In this document: positions 1 through 11,399 of the stretch, one piece after another
Position numbering within the stretch: position 1 is the first letter of the stretch
Layout of the letters: every line of letters starts with the position of its first letter
NCBI RefSeq assembly: GCF_000002425.4
Contig: NC_037254.1
Location: 19,276,880-19,340,879, forward strand
Direction of reading: 5' to 3'
Origin: Physcomitrium patens
Lineage: Eukaryota; Streptophyta; Bryopsida; Funariales; Funariaceae
DNA: 64,000 nt
Program-made: the position numbers and the translations under genes
The notes under the pieces: generated by a model
Seen by the model: only the letters and a program-made list of their open reading frames with translations
What the model was told of the DNA's origin: nothing
Databases searched by the model: none

Positions 1-575
1 GCTATTAGATATTAGTTATTGCTATTAGATATTGGTTTTTAATATTGAATATTAGTTATTGCTACTGGATATTAGTTGTTGCTATTGGTTATTAGTTTTT
101 ACTATTAATTTTTTATTACTGTTACTAGATATTGGTTGTTACTGCTACTAGATATTCGTTGTTGCTACTAGATATTGGTTGTTGCCACTAGATATTGATT
201 TTTGATACTAGATATTAGTTATTACTACTAGATATTGGCTACTACTACTAGATATTGGTTACTTCTATTGATTTTTACTTACTGCTATTGGATATTGATT
301 ATTACTATTAGATATCGATTTTTGATACTCGACGTTAGTTATAGCTTCTAGATATTGGTTGTTGCTACTGAATATTAGTTTTTGCTATTGATTTTTGATT
401 ATTGCTATTGGATATTAATTATTGCTATTGATTTTTGGTTACTACTACTAGTTATTTGCTATTGTTATTAGTTATTGGCTACTGCTATTAGTTATTAGTC
501 ACTATTATTGATTATTGATTGATGCTACTAGTTACTGTTACCAAAGTGATTATTGTTACTAGTTATTTGTTATTG
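1..575. repeat. 20-bp tandem minisatellite, about 28 degenerate copies
   Basis: The stretch reads as end-to-end 20-base units close to GCTACTAGATATTGGTTGTT. The first six units fill 1-120 exactly; a 3-base slip (ACT at 141-143) follows, and the 20-base register then holds from 144 to about 543 before fading. Units differ mainly by substitutions at the third, sixth and last bases. The array touches position 1, so it continues outside the window. There is no open reading frame across it. It adjoins the broken left end of element A. Confidence 0.9.
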
Positions 576-624
576 CAATTTTTCTTTATCCTTGAGAGCG
601 AAGTACCTAGTATATTTTTAAGCT

Positions 625-1560
625 AAATGCCACATAATATGATACCGTTGGTACTAATTTTGGTACAAGTACCATTTGAGAAATGGAATAATGATTTTGT
701 AGGACCAATTATTCTAAATTCTCAAAATGGATAGAAAAAATATATTTTAGTAGTAACTGATTATGTAACAAAATGGACTGAGGTAGTATCAATAAAAATT
801 GATACTGCCAATACTGTAGCCAAATTTTTATATGAAAATATTATCACTCAGTTTGGATGTTACTAAAAATTTGGTTAGTGATTTAAAAATTTATTTTATT
901 AATTCTATGATTGAAGCCTTGACAGATAAATATGAGATCAAATATCAAAAAATAACCTCATATCATCCTCGAACCAATAGGCACACTAAAAAGACCAACA
1001 ATATTTTGTACAAAGGTTTTAACTAAGACAATGTCTAGTGTAGGAATGGATTGGGATACTAAATTGTTTACAGTATTATAGATGTATCATACTATACATA
1101 AAGTTACTATCAATTTCACACTATTCTAATTGATATACAGATAAGAAACAATATTAATAATTGAATTGAAAGTTTAAAGTTTGAGAATCACGCTGAATGA
1201 ATGACTTGGCGATAAGAAATTCCTCCAATATTGGTTAGCACAATTGAAAAAATTGGATGAAGTTAGGACTATGACTCTTTTGACTATGGAAGCTACACAA
1301 CATCACCGTAAGAGTTATTATGATAGTAAATTATGTCTCAAATCTTTTCTACTCTATGATCTAGTACTTCTATATGATAGCTAATTTGATAATTTTTTGA
1401 AGAAATTTCAAGTCTATTGGTATGGATCATATCGTGTAATGGAAGGTTTTTTTAATGATTTAGTTTAGATTTTATGTATATCCAATTTACTACATATATC
1501 AATAAAAATCTATTATAATTTTATTATATATAAATTTGGGATAGGTTTTAAAAATTGAAA
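625..1560 (+). pseudogene. Integrase core and C-terminal remnant of Ty3 element A
   Basis: The plus strand translates to the second half of a Ty3 integrase and matches element B's integrase (32880-33760) block by block: PFEKW near the start of the catalytic core, DYVTKW, FLYENIIT, then KYEIKYQKITSYH (832-1026 is the longest stop-free piece), and further on the YYDSK and ILPIE-like blocks of the C-terminal region. The region carries many in-frame stops and some frame changes. The reverse transcriptase, RNase H and zinc-finger parts are absent, so element A is cut on its 5' side, next to the minisatellite. It is followed by an extra ORF and the 3' LTR, in the order expected for this family. It is not functional. 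Confidence 0.85.
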
Positions 1561-2076
1561 AGGAGAAGGTTTATTTATTAATGATAGATTATCTATAATT
1601 ATAGGTATATGATAGTTACTAAAGATGATTGATGGTTGGTTTTGGGTCCTAATATCGATTAGTCAAGAAAATCAGAAGTAAAATTATGATAAATCAAATT
1701 AAGGATTATTGACTGAGATTCCAAGTAAAAAGTTAAGAGTGAGGCACTTAGTGGAAGTATTCTTCAGTATTTCAAATATTTTTGTTTGGAGTGTAACTAT
1801 TGGAGTTTAGAATTTACTTCAATAAGTAAGAAAGTAATGTCAGTGCGAGCAAGGAATCAGAAGCAAATATTCTACAATGTCAATGGAGAGAGTGAAGAGA
1901 GCTATGAATAGAAATAAAAGCTGCTAAAATATGAGAGCTAAGAGTAATTTGGAGTTACCATCCGTACTAATTCTTACTAATATGGAATCAATGAAGTTGG
2001 AAATATGCTAGTTCTAAAAAGGCAAAGATATTTTAAAAATACATTGTTATATCAATTTTTATGAGGATCAAATAAC
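1561..2076 (+). other. Linker between integrase and extra ORF of element A
   Basis: This is AT-rich sequence with stops in all frames. I recognise no domain. By position it is the spacer between the end of pol and the additional ORF of element A. Confidence 0.4.
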
Positions 2077-3640
2077 TTGCCTCCAATGGATGTAGAATTG
2101 ATGGAAGAATATATAGAAAATTATGACTTGGAAGATGGTTCGAGTATTGTCAAGGGAAATATTATTGGAATGAATGAGACTACCTCACAAAAGATACTAC
2201 ACTTCCTAATTGGTGAGCTTATGGTGGAAGTTGAAGTATCTAGTGATTTCAAATCGGAAAGTTATTTCAAAGGTGACATATCATCATTTGAAAAGACTCA
2301 AGGTTGGTAAATGACGGAGGCACTTATACCCAAGCTTATGGAGTGGATGCATTTTATTCAGAAGTGGTTAGGCTTAAATCAACATACCACGTATATATTC
2401 AAATGGCTATTATTTACTAGGATAGGAATGCTTGAAGGTATGATATTTAATTGGGCAACTTTTGTAGCAACTAGAATCCATGCAGAGATGGAAGCCAAGC
2501 AAAAGACAAGAAAATTTGCATCTTTGTTCTGCTCCAATTATGTGCTCTCTATAATTATATATATGTTGAATCTAACACCACCAATAAGAAAGAAAAATAT
2601 ACCCTCCCTAGTGTTTCAATGATGTGTTTGGAGTTTAATGGTACTAATACCTAGTCCAGGGATCATGGTGTACAAAATTAAGAATTAAGTAACTCATTGG
2701 AACGGGATGATATACCAAAGATTCTATCAAGGTAAGTTCTAATATATTTGGCAATGAAAGAAGAGAGTGAAGTTCTAGTTACAATGGATGTTGATCAGTT
2801 AGCATTTTCTTAAGGTAGAATAACAAAAAGAGTAAATCTCAAGGAAGTTATATTGGCTCAGTTTTTTCAATTACAGCTTATGGTGAGTAAATTAGATGGA
2901 GAGAGAAATTTAAGGCAGTAATTGGAGGTGAGCAGAAAAAAGATATTAGAACAAGGATATTGAATTAAGAAACATGATCAAATTATCTAAAAAAATATGG
3001 AATCCAAATTGCTATTGGAGTATAAATTTGGAAAGAAATAGAAAGCTTTGAAAAAAAAAAAAAATGCATTTAATGTATCGTGGAAGGCCAAAGGTAAGAC
3101 TTATTTCAGATTTTTAGTATATCAATTTTGGAATGAGAAAAGATGAAGTGTCAATTAAAAATGGAATGAAAGAAGGTAGAATTATTGAAATAAGAAAAAT
3201 AGACATTGGATGACTAATATAGAATTGAAACGAAAAAATTATGGATAGAAATTGAAACCTTAAAAGCTATAGTGACAAAATTGGATGGTGATTTAACTTG
3301 TATTGGTCAGTTACAGATGTCTACTCTATCAATTATCATAATTGATAAATTAAAAGAGAAGGTGAGGTAACAATAATACCATTTGGAAGTGAAAGATGTC
3401 AAAATTTTGCAATTAGAGGCTTAGGTTTGTGAATTAGGACTATATAATGAAAACTTATCAATCTAATTGGAGAGAGAACTAATGGAAGTATCAAAAGAGG
3501 ATGAAAACTTATCATTAGAACTAAAATCAGTAGAACCACCTATAGAGAATGTTGAGATTGATTGATCCAACAAGCCAGAGAATTAAAAACTTTGTTAGGA
3601 TTTTATTGAAGAAGTTTTCTTTTTACCAATTTTGTATTTG
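2077..3640 (+). pseudogene. Extra ORF of element A (between pol and 3' LTR), broken
   Basis: 2077-2622 is a single frame broken only by a TAA at 2308-2310. It encodes about 181 residues starting MPPMDVELMEEYIENYDLED. The second half (about 2380-2580) has the pattern HTTYIFKWLLFTRIGML, then RIHAEMEAKQK and SNYVLSIIIYML. This resembles the 'putative plant transposon protein' domain (Transposase_32 type) found in extra ORFs of plant Tat/Athila-like gypsy elements; that match is from memory of the family. From about 2860 to 3560 the translation is rich in Lys, Glu and Leu with heptad-like spacing, suggesting a coiled coil, with many stops and shifts. The ORF lies between integrase and the polypurine tract. 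Its role in such elements is unknown. It is not a host gene. Confidence 0.55.
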
Positions 3641-3654
3641 CGAGGATGCTGCAT

Positions 3655-3671
3655 AATTAGGAGCAGAGCTA
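3655..3671 (+). promoter_or_regulatory. Polypurine tract of element A
   Basis: ATTAGGAGCAGAGCTA lies directly before the LTR start TGTAGAATA. The same tract with small changes precedes the 3' LTR of element B at 35333-35348. In LTR elements this tract primes plus-strand DNA synthesis. Confidence 0.7.
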
Positions 3672-4524
3672 TGTAGAATAGATAGAAATTGGTTTTTATA
3701 GGATATTAATTAAATATTGATAAAATTTATTAATTATCCATAAGGCAGTCAATTCAAGAAGTAAGATAGATGATTTAGTCGAAAAAAATGATTAAATAAG
3801 AAATGTTAGTTGGAATCTTTGTTTCAAGGTAAGTATAAATTAGTTGAAGAAGAAGTAAGAAGGACTAGACTATGATAGTCATGAGCCAGAGTAAGCTTGA
3901 TGCTACCTCTTTTTTTTTATTTTCTTTATAGAAGAAGGATAATGGATAGATGTTGAATAATGTGAAGTAAAATTTTGTAATGAAGAAAGATTTTATTTAT
4001 ATTAAGTTAAATGAGAAATTAAATTTATTGTGTGATAAATTATAAGTGAAAAATTAGAAAGTCAATAATGGAAGATATTTGTGAAGTATGGATATGATAG
4101 GAAGAATTATAATACATTGATTTTTGAAAGTTGAGAGTGTGCCATAAAAAGAAGTTTATGGAGTTTGGAATTGTGTGAAGTAGATTACTGAGAATGACAG
4201 TTAGTTTTGAAAAATTCTAATAATTGGATTATTGAATGTTTTATATAGTCTTTTAAGATAGTACAATATTACCTATTATTATCATAAGTTTGGAGAGGAT
4301 AAGAGATAATGAATGCATAAGATAGAATTATCAATTGTAATATTTTATATGATAGAATATGAAAGGCATTGTAGTTTTTTTAGATATTTTAGTTAATCAA
4401 GAGATAATTAATTAGATAATCCTAATATGATAATTCATGCGGATAGTCTTTCCTTGTGCTTGAATCCCTCTATACAGATTTATTCAAATTAGATTAGTCT
4501 TGAGTAAGTAAAACAACAATTACA
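3672..4524 (+). repeat. 3' LTR of element A (853 bp)
   Basis: It starts TGTAGAATAGAT after the polypurine tract and ends ACAATTACA. It aligns with the LTR of element C (61929-62718) and, less closely, with those of B: shared blocks include ATGATAGTCATGAGCC followed by AAGCTTG, a T-rich tract, and the final CTTTCC...TTGAATCCCTCTATACA region. It has only one copy of the unit that is tandemly amplified in B's LTRs. The right flank is a gag fragment of another element, so A had inserted into older retrotransposon DNA. Confidence 0.8.
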
Positions 4525-4825
4525 AAGCTCTACCACCTATAATACCAATTATTCCATCAAAATTGATAATATTTACTCTAATCTAAGAGACATATAAGAC
4601 TCTTTCTAAAGATACTCTTAAAGAATTGATTAAAGGCATGAGAGGATTGAGAGTAGAGATGAATGAATTAAAGAAGAGCCAAAGAGCTACATCTTTGTAT
4701 ACATATGAGAGATCAAAGGGATTTGTTAAGATGTGCATATATTGTAATAGTCTTGATCACACAAATCAAGACTATTTTGAGGTTTTCTATTAAATTTCTT
4801 GATTTTTGACCTTTTTGTTTTGAAA
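4525..4825 (+). pseudogene. Gag fragment of an E-like Ty3 element
   Basis: The plus strand translates to a match of element E's gag centre (25911-26222, minus strand). Shared blocks are KTLSKDTLKELIKGMRGL, EMNELKKSQRATSL and a zinc knuckle reading CIYCNSLDHTNQDY, in which the last Cys has become Tyr. Stops interrupt it. It is flanked on the left by the A LTR and on the right by an L-type LTR copy in the same orientation. It is therefore probably the last coding scrap of an internally deleted E-like element. Confidence 0.7.
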
Positions 4826-5504
4826 TTTTGGAAGAAGCTGGATCTTGTTGTTAGCTTTTTAATAAGCTATTTCATATAAGAAAAAAAGCTATAATGAGGG
4901 AGATTCACATGAATTTGTAGGAAGGAAGTTGCTAGAATTTTTGGACTGCAAAATTCAAGCCTAATTTGATATTTTTTATGCTATTTATTAGATTTTCTTT
5001 TCTTTTATTCTAAGAATTTTGAAGAAGGTAGAATTCATTGTTAACTTTTCAATAAGCCTTAGCATATGAAGAGAAGAGCTATGACAAGGGAGATCTAAGC
5101 TAATTTGTAGACATGGATTTTAAAGACAATAATTGGAGCAAGCAATTAATTTTTTTTCTTAGTTTGTCTTTTATTTTCTCAAGATTTTATTTATGGAATT
5201 TAATAATATGAAGTTTTTATCTTTAGTTAAGTTCAAAAAACTAAGCTTTGCTTACATTAAATTAATTATAAGTAAATTATAGATATTTTAATAAAATAAG
5301 ATGTAGATTTAAGATTTGAGTTAGAAGTTAGATGCATCTTGGCTTAAGAAAAAAATTAGTCTAAATTTTGTACTTAGCCTTTGGCTATCTTTTTATATTT
5401 GACTTCATTTGAGTAATATTTTACTTTTTACAACCTATTTGTAAGCAAATACTTTGTGTTCTCCTAAGAAAACTTGCTCTTTTGATAGAGATGTCTTTTT
5501 AGAC
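4826..5504 (+). repeat. L-type LTR copy, plus orientation, with internal duplication
   Basis: It matches the reverse complement of the E LTR at 7015-7652 in several blocks: GTTAACTTTTCAATAAGCC, AGCCTTTGG...TTTTTATATTTGACTTCATTTG, CAACCTATTTGTAA, and the CTTGCTCTTTTGATAGAG end block. The part around TTTTGGAAGAAGCTGGAT (from about 4833) is repeated at about 5024 with a period near 190 bases, so this copy has a tandem duplication. The canonical TGT-RTGATGCA start is missing, so it is truncated at its 5' end. On the right it abuts the M1 gag remnant. Confidence 0.6.
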
Positions 5505-7014
5505 AATATTGAGTAGTATGCTTAGTTTTTCTACAATATAAGAATAAAATATTTTAATAATATTAAGTCTTTTTTTGCTCTATAATGAGTTTAAAAAATA
5601 TTGTATTAATTTGCATTAGTTTTGACTTTGGTGAATAAGTTTTTGAAAAATTAGGAGTTGCAATCATTACCTGATTTGTTTCTATCTAGCCAAATATTTT
5701 TTCTTGATGCCTTTCAAATAGTCAATTATTCCATGCAATAGCTTGAGCAATAAATTATTATAGAAAAATCAAATTTTGATATTATTATAAAAAAATCTAA
5801 TTTTGATATTATTATAAAAAAATCTAATTTTGATATTATTAATAAAAAAATATTTAATATTATCTTTTAATCAATATCAAAATTGATTGATAAGGGCTTT
5901 GTCATTTTAGTCTATATTACAAGCAAGATTTTGGAGTTCAATAATATACTTGGTGGATGATTGTGATTCTTCTTGTAAAGAAAAGAGCTTGGTCTTATCT
6001 GTTTTTTTTTATTATTATTATTTTTTAAATATGGTATTAAATACTTTTAAAAATGAATTAAAATCATATAGGAGTTATAAATTCTTTTTCATCAAAGATA
6101 TTAATCAAAAGAGAGTACTTCCAAATAAAAGTGCACTTATGAATTTAACTTGAGTAAATCCTTTAGAATATTAGAAAAATTACATTCTTAAGTAGAGCTT
6201 AATTTGTTGCAAAAATCCTTGAAATTTTGATCTTGTTTATCAAACTTCTTGGGTATACTAATCCTTGCCTCTTTCATACTTGTAGAAATAAGACTTCTTG
6301 AATTTAGTTGTGAGGCTGATCTACTTGCTTCTTTCAATTGCACAATTTTTTGGCATTGATTCTAGACTTTTTTCATAGATATAGGAATAGTACTTATATA
6401 ATTAGCATTAGTGATGCATAATATTTCTACCTTAAAAGTATTGACATATTTGTGAAAATCTGCAATAGTTGCAAATTTATTCTCACTTCTATCAAGTGTA
6501 GTATCTTTGATTATTTCTTTCATTTCAAATAACTTAATAAATCCACAAGTCAATTTAAAAGAAGATAATATGCAACCTCTAATATAAAATGAAAATTTAT
6601 ACAAAAAAGAATAATCTACTCTCTTTAAAAAAAAAATTAGTGTTTAAAAACTAAATTATTTATTTAAAGGTAGTTTGCAACCTTCAAAATTCAACAATAG
6701 AAGTAGAATAATCTACTCACTTTTAAAATAAGATAAGAATAATAAATCAATACTTTTGTCAAATTATCAAGGATATGAATCAAAATAAAAAGAACCTTAA
6801 ATACTATTGTGTAACTCAAGAAGAATAAATCTTTATTCCAAAAATAAAATAATATTAAGATTAGAATAACTATTGCCAAAAATAAGAAGAATATAGACTC
6901 TTAAAACTAAATAAGAACAAAAAATTTATTGATAAAGAGTAAAAAAAGGTTTTATTTTTTCATGGACATATATATTTATTCTAATATTTATCTATATAAG
7001 CTAACTATATGGTA
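5505..7014 (-). pseudogene. M1: Ty3 gag remnant with 5' leader
   Basis: Read on the minus strand from 7014 this is a leader, then gag coding sequence. It aligns along its whole length with M2 (36966-38450, plus strand). Typical gag features are the IPKKFD-type start of the capsid region, the FTQV block and the LFGSTLF-type block, ending near a zinc-knuckle-like TTQYC at about 5505-5530. The longest stop-free piece is 6362-6604. A three-fold TTTTGATATTATTATAAAA-type repeat lies at about 5775-5835. It is broken by stops and indels. The gag capsid domain packages element RNA. M1 runs outward from the left end of element E, and M2 runs outward from the right end. Confidence 0.65.
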
Positions 7015-7652
7015 CACATATAGAAAACTTACCTTGCAAGTTAAGATACGTGTCTAGTAAAGTCAATATGTTTTGGAAGTCCTATAGGATATTGCTATCA
7101 AGAAGACAAGCTTCTTCAAAAAAACATGGGATCCTTGATTACAAGTAGGTTACAATAAGACATAATATTCTTCCAAATAAAATCAAATATAAAAAGGAGT
7201 CTAAAGGCTAGTTATAATTTATAAATTAGTAGCTCTATTTCTTATATATTATGGCTTATTGAAAAGTTCACAATTAGATCTAGCTTCTTTCTAAATATCA
7301 ATAAAAAAAGATATAAATGCAAGAAGTGGCATAGAAAAATCTAAACTAGTGTTGAATCTATTCTTCCAAAAAATTTAGCTAAAAAAATAAAAAAAAATAA
7401 AAAATCCTACTTAATTCTAAAAACATCCATCCTAACTTTCTTTTAATATCTATCTTAAATTACTATATAGTTGGATACTATTTTGAAAGTTAATACCCTC
7501 AAGCTCAAATAATCCATTCAAGCTAACAACTTTTTATTCTAAATCCTATTCAAATTTGTAAATATATTATCATTATGTTCCTTCCTTCCTATAAGTAAAA
7601 TTAATTATCCTCTATATAAGTATAATGTACTTAAATTAAGTGCATCATGACA
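7015..7652 (-). repeat. 3' LTR of element E (LTR L, about 640 bp)
   Basis: On the minus strand it starts TGTCATGATGCACTTAATTT straight after a polypurine tract. It aligns over its length with 36110-36965, for example the shared plus-strand blocks AGAAGTGGCATAGAAAA, CTCAAATAATCCATTCAAGC and CAAATATAAAAAG. The left end is less sure; homology to M1 begins by 7014. As a 3' LTR it would carry the transcript end of E. Both copies are heavily mutated. Confidence 0.75.
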
Positions 7653-7668
7653 TTCACCTCCTCTAAAC
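7653..7668 (-). promoter_or_regulatory. Polypurine tract of element E
   Basis: The minus strand reads GTTTAGAGGAGGTGAA immediately before the LTR start TGTCATGATG. Position and composition fit a polypurine tract. Confidence 0.75.
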
Positions 7669-9658
7669 TTACACATACTTTGGTATGTGCCAAAGAATTA
7701 GACTATAATACCTCCATCATCAAAATCAAAGTCATTGTGAGTTTATTATTTTTAAACCATTGATCAAAATATTGAGGCTCAAAAGCCTTTAAATTCTCTA
7801 CATGATTCATTTCATCTTGCCGCTTGAAGATTTTAATTTACTTTTTTGCAATCCTAATCTTCAGTGGAATTTCATTTGACTCTTTAAGAGAATGAGTTGT
7901 ATTATAATATACTTCAATTACCACATAGAGTTCAAACCATTGCCATGCAAACTTACAACAAGTAGAATGTTAGTGCATCAAACTACTATCATAAATCAAA
8001 ATCCAATCATATTTTTTTAATTGGCTCAGACTTCAATCGATGAGTTTTATCAAATCTCTCTTTGTTGTTCAACATTGTTGCCTTAAGCTTCTCTATAGTA
8101 ACTTGATGATCCTTGGGCAATCTTTTTAGTTGATGAATTTAAAGTTTTAACAATCTCTTCCTATCAATGCCATCTTCTCAAGACAAAAACAAGCAAAAAA
8201 GAATAGATTCTTTTATATGCAATTAAGGCTTTTATTCCAACATCAATTCTACTAGTATATAGCTAATAACTATGCTATAAGTAGTTCTATCTATCCATAA
8301 AGCAAATGCCAAAAGCTTAGGCTACAACCTTACTTGATCCCTATATGCCTTGATCAAAGCTTGAATGATTAAAAGACACTCCTTTTCTCTCTTATCATTA
8401 GCTTTAGGGTTGTAGAAGGTAGTCAATTTGAATTGTACTTCATACCTTGTGAAGAAATCACATACCTCTATCACATCAAGCTCACCGTAATTTGCTTTCA
8501 TTCTTCCAATGCTTCTATAGCAACATATAATATCCTCTAAAATAAACCAATATATAACTTTTTTAGACTTTGACCTCAATGCCCTCCCTTCCATATAATT
8601 AGAGAGTTTTTTTTTTTTGCCAAAACTATATTCTTCATACTCCAAAGTTCCATTGGAATAACAACCAAATCAATTATGTGTTGAAAATGAATGGCAAGTA
8701 TATAAGTAGGGCATAAATCATCTCTATACCTTATTTTGGATTATAATTGATATTCTTTATAAGAGATCACAAACTACTCTACATCCTTGTATAAGTCCTT
8801 CTACCAACAACATTCCTTGTTCTTGATATAGGTAGTCCAAATTTCTTTATACTAAATCCACAATATATCATAAAACTCACCTAATACCTTATTTTGGTCT
8901 CCAAATCATCCATCACTCTTAATGACATATTATTTCTCCTCTTTGGCATCTTCCATAAGAATCCATCATGTAAAAGATAGTTGTAAGATTGATGCCTAAT
9001 ATCTTTAAAGGTCTTGTCCAACCAACTCTCTTATATCTTTTTTTTTCTGAAGTACAAACTAATGTCTCTCAACCTTCCTTCATATAAATCAATTTTGAAG
9101 GATAGAACCTCATCATCTTGATTTCTTCTACTTGTCGCAAATATAAAGCCTTAGACAAAGTCTCTATCTTTTTCTTATACAAGCATTTTATTTTCTTGAG
9201 TATTTAATCTTAGACAATATATCTAATACTAAGTTTTTTTTGTCCATGACATATACCAAAATAGAATTTAGAGACTTAATAAAAAATAATCCATTTAAGC
9301 ATAGCAATATCTAATGTAATACAATTCAAAACTATTTCAAGTAATTGATCTACAACACCACATGTGTATCTATTAAATAATCTCTCTCAGCCTTCAATAT
9401 AGCAAGTCCACCTCAAAGCTTCCTTTTTCACTTATGCATAAGCTCTTTGCCTCTTAGTAATAATCCTTGCTCCAAACTTAATTGCAAATAAGTTACCTTC
9501 CTTATCATCTTGTCTAATAGCCCACTCAATGGCTATGGAACTTGTGTCAATTGTTACTATCATCAATTGTCTATAATTATAGTCCCCTTATCTTAACACT
9601 GGTGGTGATTTTGAATCCATCTTTAATCCATCCATGGCCAACTTTTGCTCTTCACTCT

Positions 9659-9692
<34 letters not shown>

Positions 9693-9990
9693 CCAGGGCC
9701 AATACAAAGATTATGCAATATGAGCATAATAGAAAATCCATATATGATAAAATATAAAAGCACCCAAAAATCTTATTACTTTGATGGTGCTCATACATGC
9801 CTTCATCTTTGCTATAATATCTATTTTATCTAGATTTGATTTTTATCCATAGCTTTCGCATAAATGTTCAACAACCATAATTTTTTTAAATCCAAATGTG
9901 GACTTTTCAAAAGATAAAATGACATGTACTTCTTCAAGTCTTTTTAAAATTCACTCCATATCTTCAATATGTTCTTTTACAAATATATGG
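7669..9990 (-). pseudogene. Element E: RT end, RNase H and integrase (broken)
   Basis: On the minus strand, starting at 9990, the translation continues a Ty3 reverse transcriptase: HIFVKEHIEDME, then RLEEVHVILSFEKSTFGF and a YHIWIFYYAHIA thumb block (about 9700-9800). Decayed RNase H follows, then integrase. The clearest integrase piece is 8322-8645, with ALRSKSKKVIYWFILEDIIC and LTTFYNPKAN, the stretch around the last acidic catalytic residue. The integrase zinc finger is ruined, with Cys replaced by Tyr. The RT joins in sense to the part at 24893, across the D insertion. It is the same lineage as D and F. Confidence 0.8.
9664..9692. repeat. T(29) homopolymer
   Basis: An uninterrupted run of 29 T lies inside the RT/RNase H remnant of E. 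On the minus strand it is poly(A) within coding sequence, so it is more likely slippage growth of a short run than a poly(A) tail. Confidence 0.9.
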
Positions 9991-11320
9991 TGTTGTGATG
10001 TAATACGACTATATAGTGAAAATATAATCAAAATTAAATTTTTAATTAAATATCTAATTATCTTGATTCAATAATAATTCAAGATATTTAAACATGGCTT
10101 TTATAAAAGCCTTTTAGTTTATTTTTTTGTCTTAATAGTTAGTAGGTTAAAGGTTGATTAATAATTTTACCTTCTAGGCTATAGAAACTTTTTTATTACT
10201 TTTAAAAGACCATAAATTAATAAAATAAGATTAAAAAAAATAAGTAATTAGTATGGTTGATACTAGGATTAAGTCAAGAGTAGGATTGGACTAAAAATTT
10301 CCTAAAATAGATTAGATTGATACTTAGAGATTGACCATTTGTAAGACATAGTTGAAATCAAACCTCCAGCAGCTAAAATGACTAACTAAGATAAATTAGG
10401 ATTTTAAGATTTGAGAGCTAGCTTAGAGCTTGTTCTAAAGACATAAAGCTTTTTTTGGTAGGATTTTTTGGAACTTTGTAATTGTTGTTCAAAGTTAAAA
10501 TTTGCATTGGCAACTTGAGATTTATACAATACAATTAAGGCTAGTACTCTTAGTTAGTTCATAAAATTAATATGACATCTATAATTCAAATTTTGATAGT
10601 ACTTAGTTAATTAGGTGAGCTAAGCGTGTATAAAATTTTATAATAATCCAATGGTGCAATTGGGAGATATCTAGGTTTTGATATAAGTAAGTATCAGAAG
10701 TTGGTAGTTTGAGATGGATAGGATTTCTATGATATTTGAAGATCTACTAGTCAGATCAAGGTAAAATTTGGCATGGTCTTAGAAGGCTTAAAGATTAAGC
10801 TATATATCAACTTTGAATTGAAGTTAATAGTTGAAGAAGGAGAAATCATTGTTGGAACATTTGTATCAACTTTTAAGTTGGCAGCCAAGTAACATTAGTG
10901 TGGTTTTTGGGCGTTTTTTCACAATTTATAAGTTGGATTAGAATGAATTCTTTTTGAACACATAAAAGACTTATAATGGAATTTGTATGATTTTTTTTGC
11001 TCTAAGTGGATGGTTAGATTAAGAGCTACAACTTTCTAAAGCTTGATGATAGAATTAAGGTTTGCAAAGAAAATTTAAAATTACCTAATTATAAAAGTAA
11101 TAAGGCAAATGGAGTTTATGTATGATTGAAATTATTAAAAAGAGTGTTTTTGAATACTTTGTATTGGATTTAAGAACTTTTGAATTAAAATTCAAATTAT
11201 ATTCTTTTTATAAGGGTGATACATATTGGGATTCTTGGATACTTATAAAATACAATCTTATCTTCCATAGGTAGTTGCCTAGTGCATTTTCAAATAAGAT
11301 GACATATAATAAGACATAAG
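9991..11320 (+). repeat. 5' LTR of element D (about 1.33 kb)
   Basis: It starts TGTTGTGATGTAATACGAC. The paired 3' LTR at 18283 starts TGTCGTGATGTAATATGAC, and the F LTR on the other strand starts TGTATTATAATACAA. Blocks shared by all three include ACATGGCTTTTATAAAAG, GGTTGATACTAGGATTAAG and the terminal GCATTTTCAAATAAGATGAC area. The end is set at about 11316-11320; the next bases, TGGGGAATCTGAGG, sit where a primer binding site should be but match no tRNA I can name. D inserted here into the RT of element E. I see no clear target duplication. Confidence 0.85.
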
Positions 11321-11399
11321 TGGGGAATCTGAGGTAAAGGTTTGAAGTGGAAGATATTGGATTGTATTTGTAGTTATTTAGAATTGATAGCTTAAGAAT

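Noticed and set aside
1-543. Regularly spaced repeats as a CRISPR array
   Set aside because: The units are contiguous without unique spacers and the surroundings are plant retrotransposons, so this is a minisatellite.
2077-2622. Host gene of unknown function
   Set aside because: It lies between the integrase remnant and the polypurine tract/LTR of element A on the same strand, which makes it part of the element.
9542-9833. Plus-strand open frames with a poly-Phe stretch
   Set aside because: They are shadows of the T29 run within the minus-strand RT/RNase H of element E.
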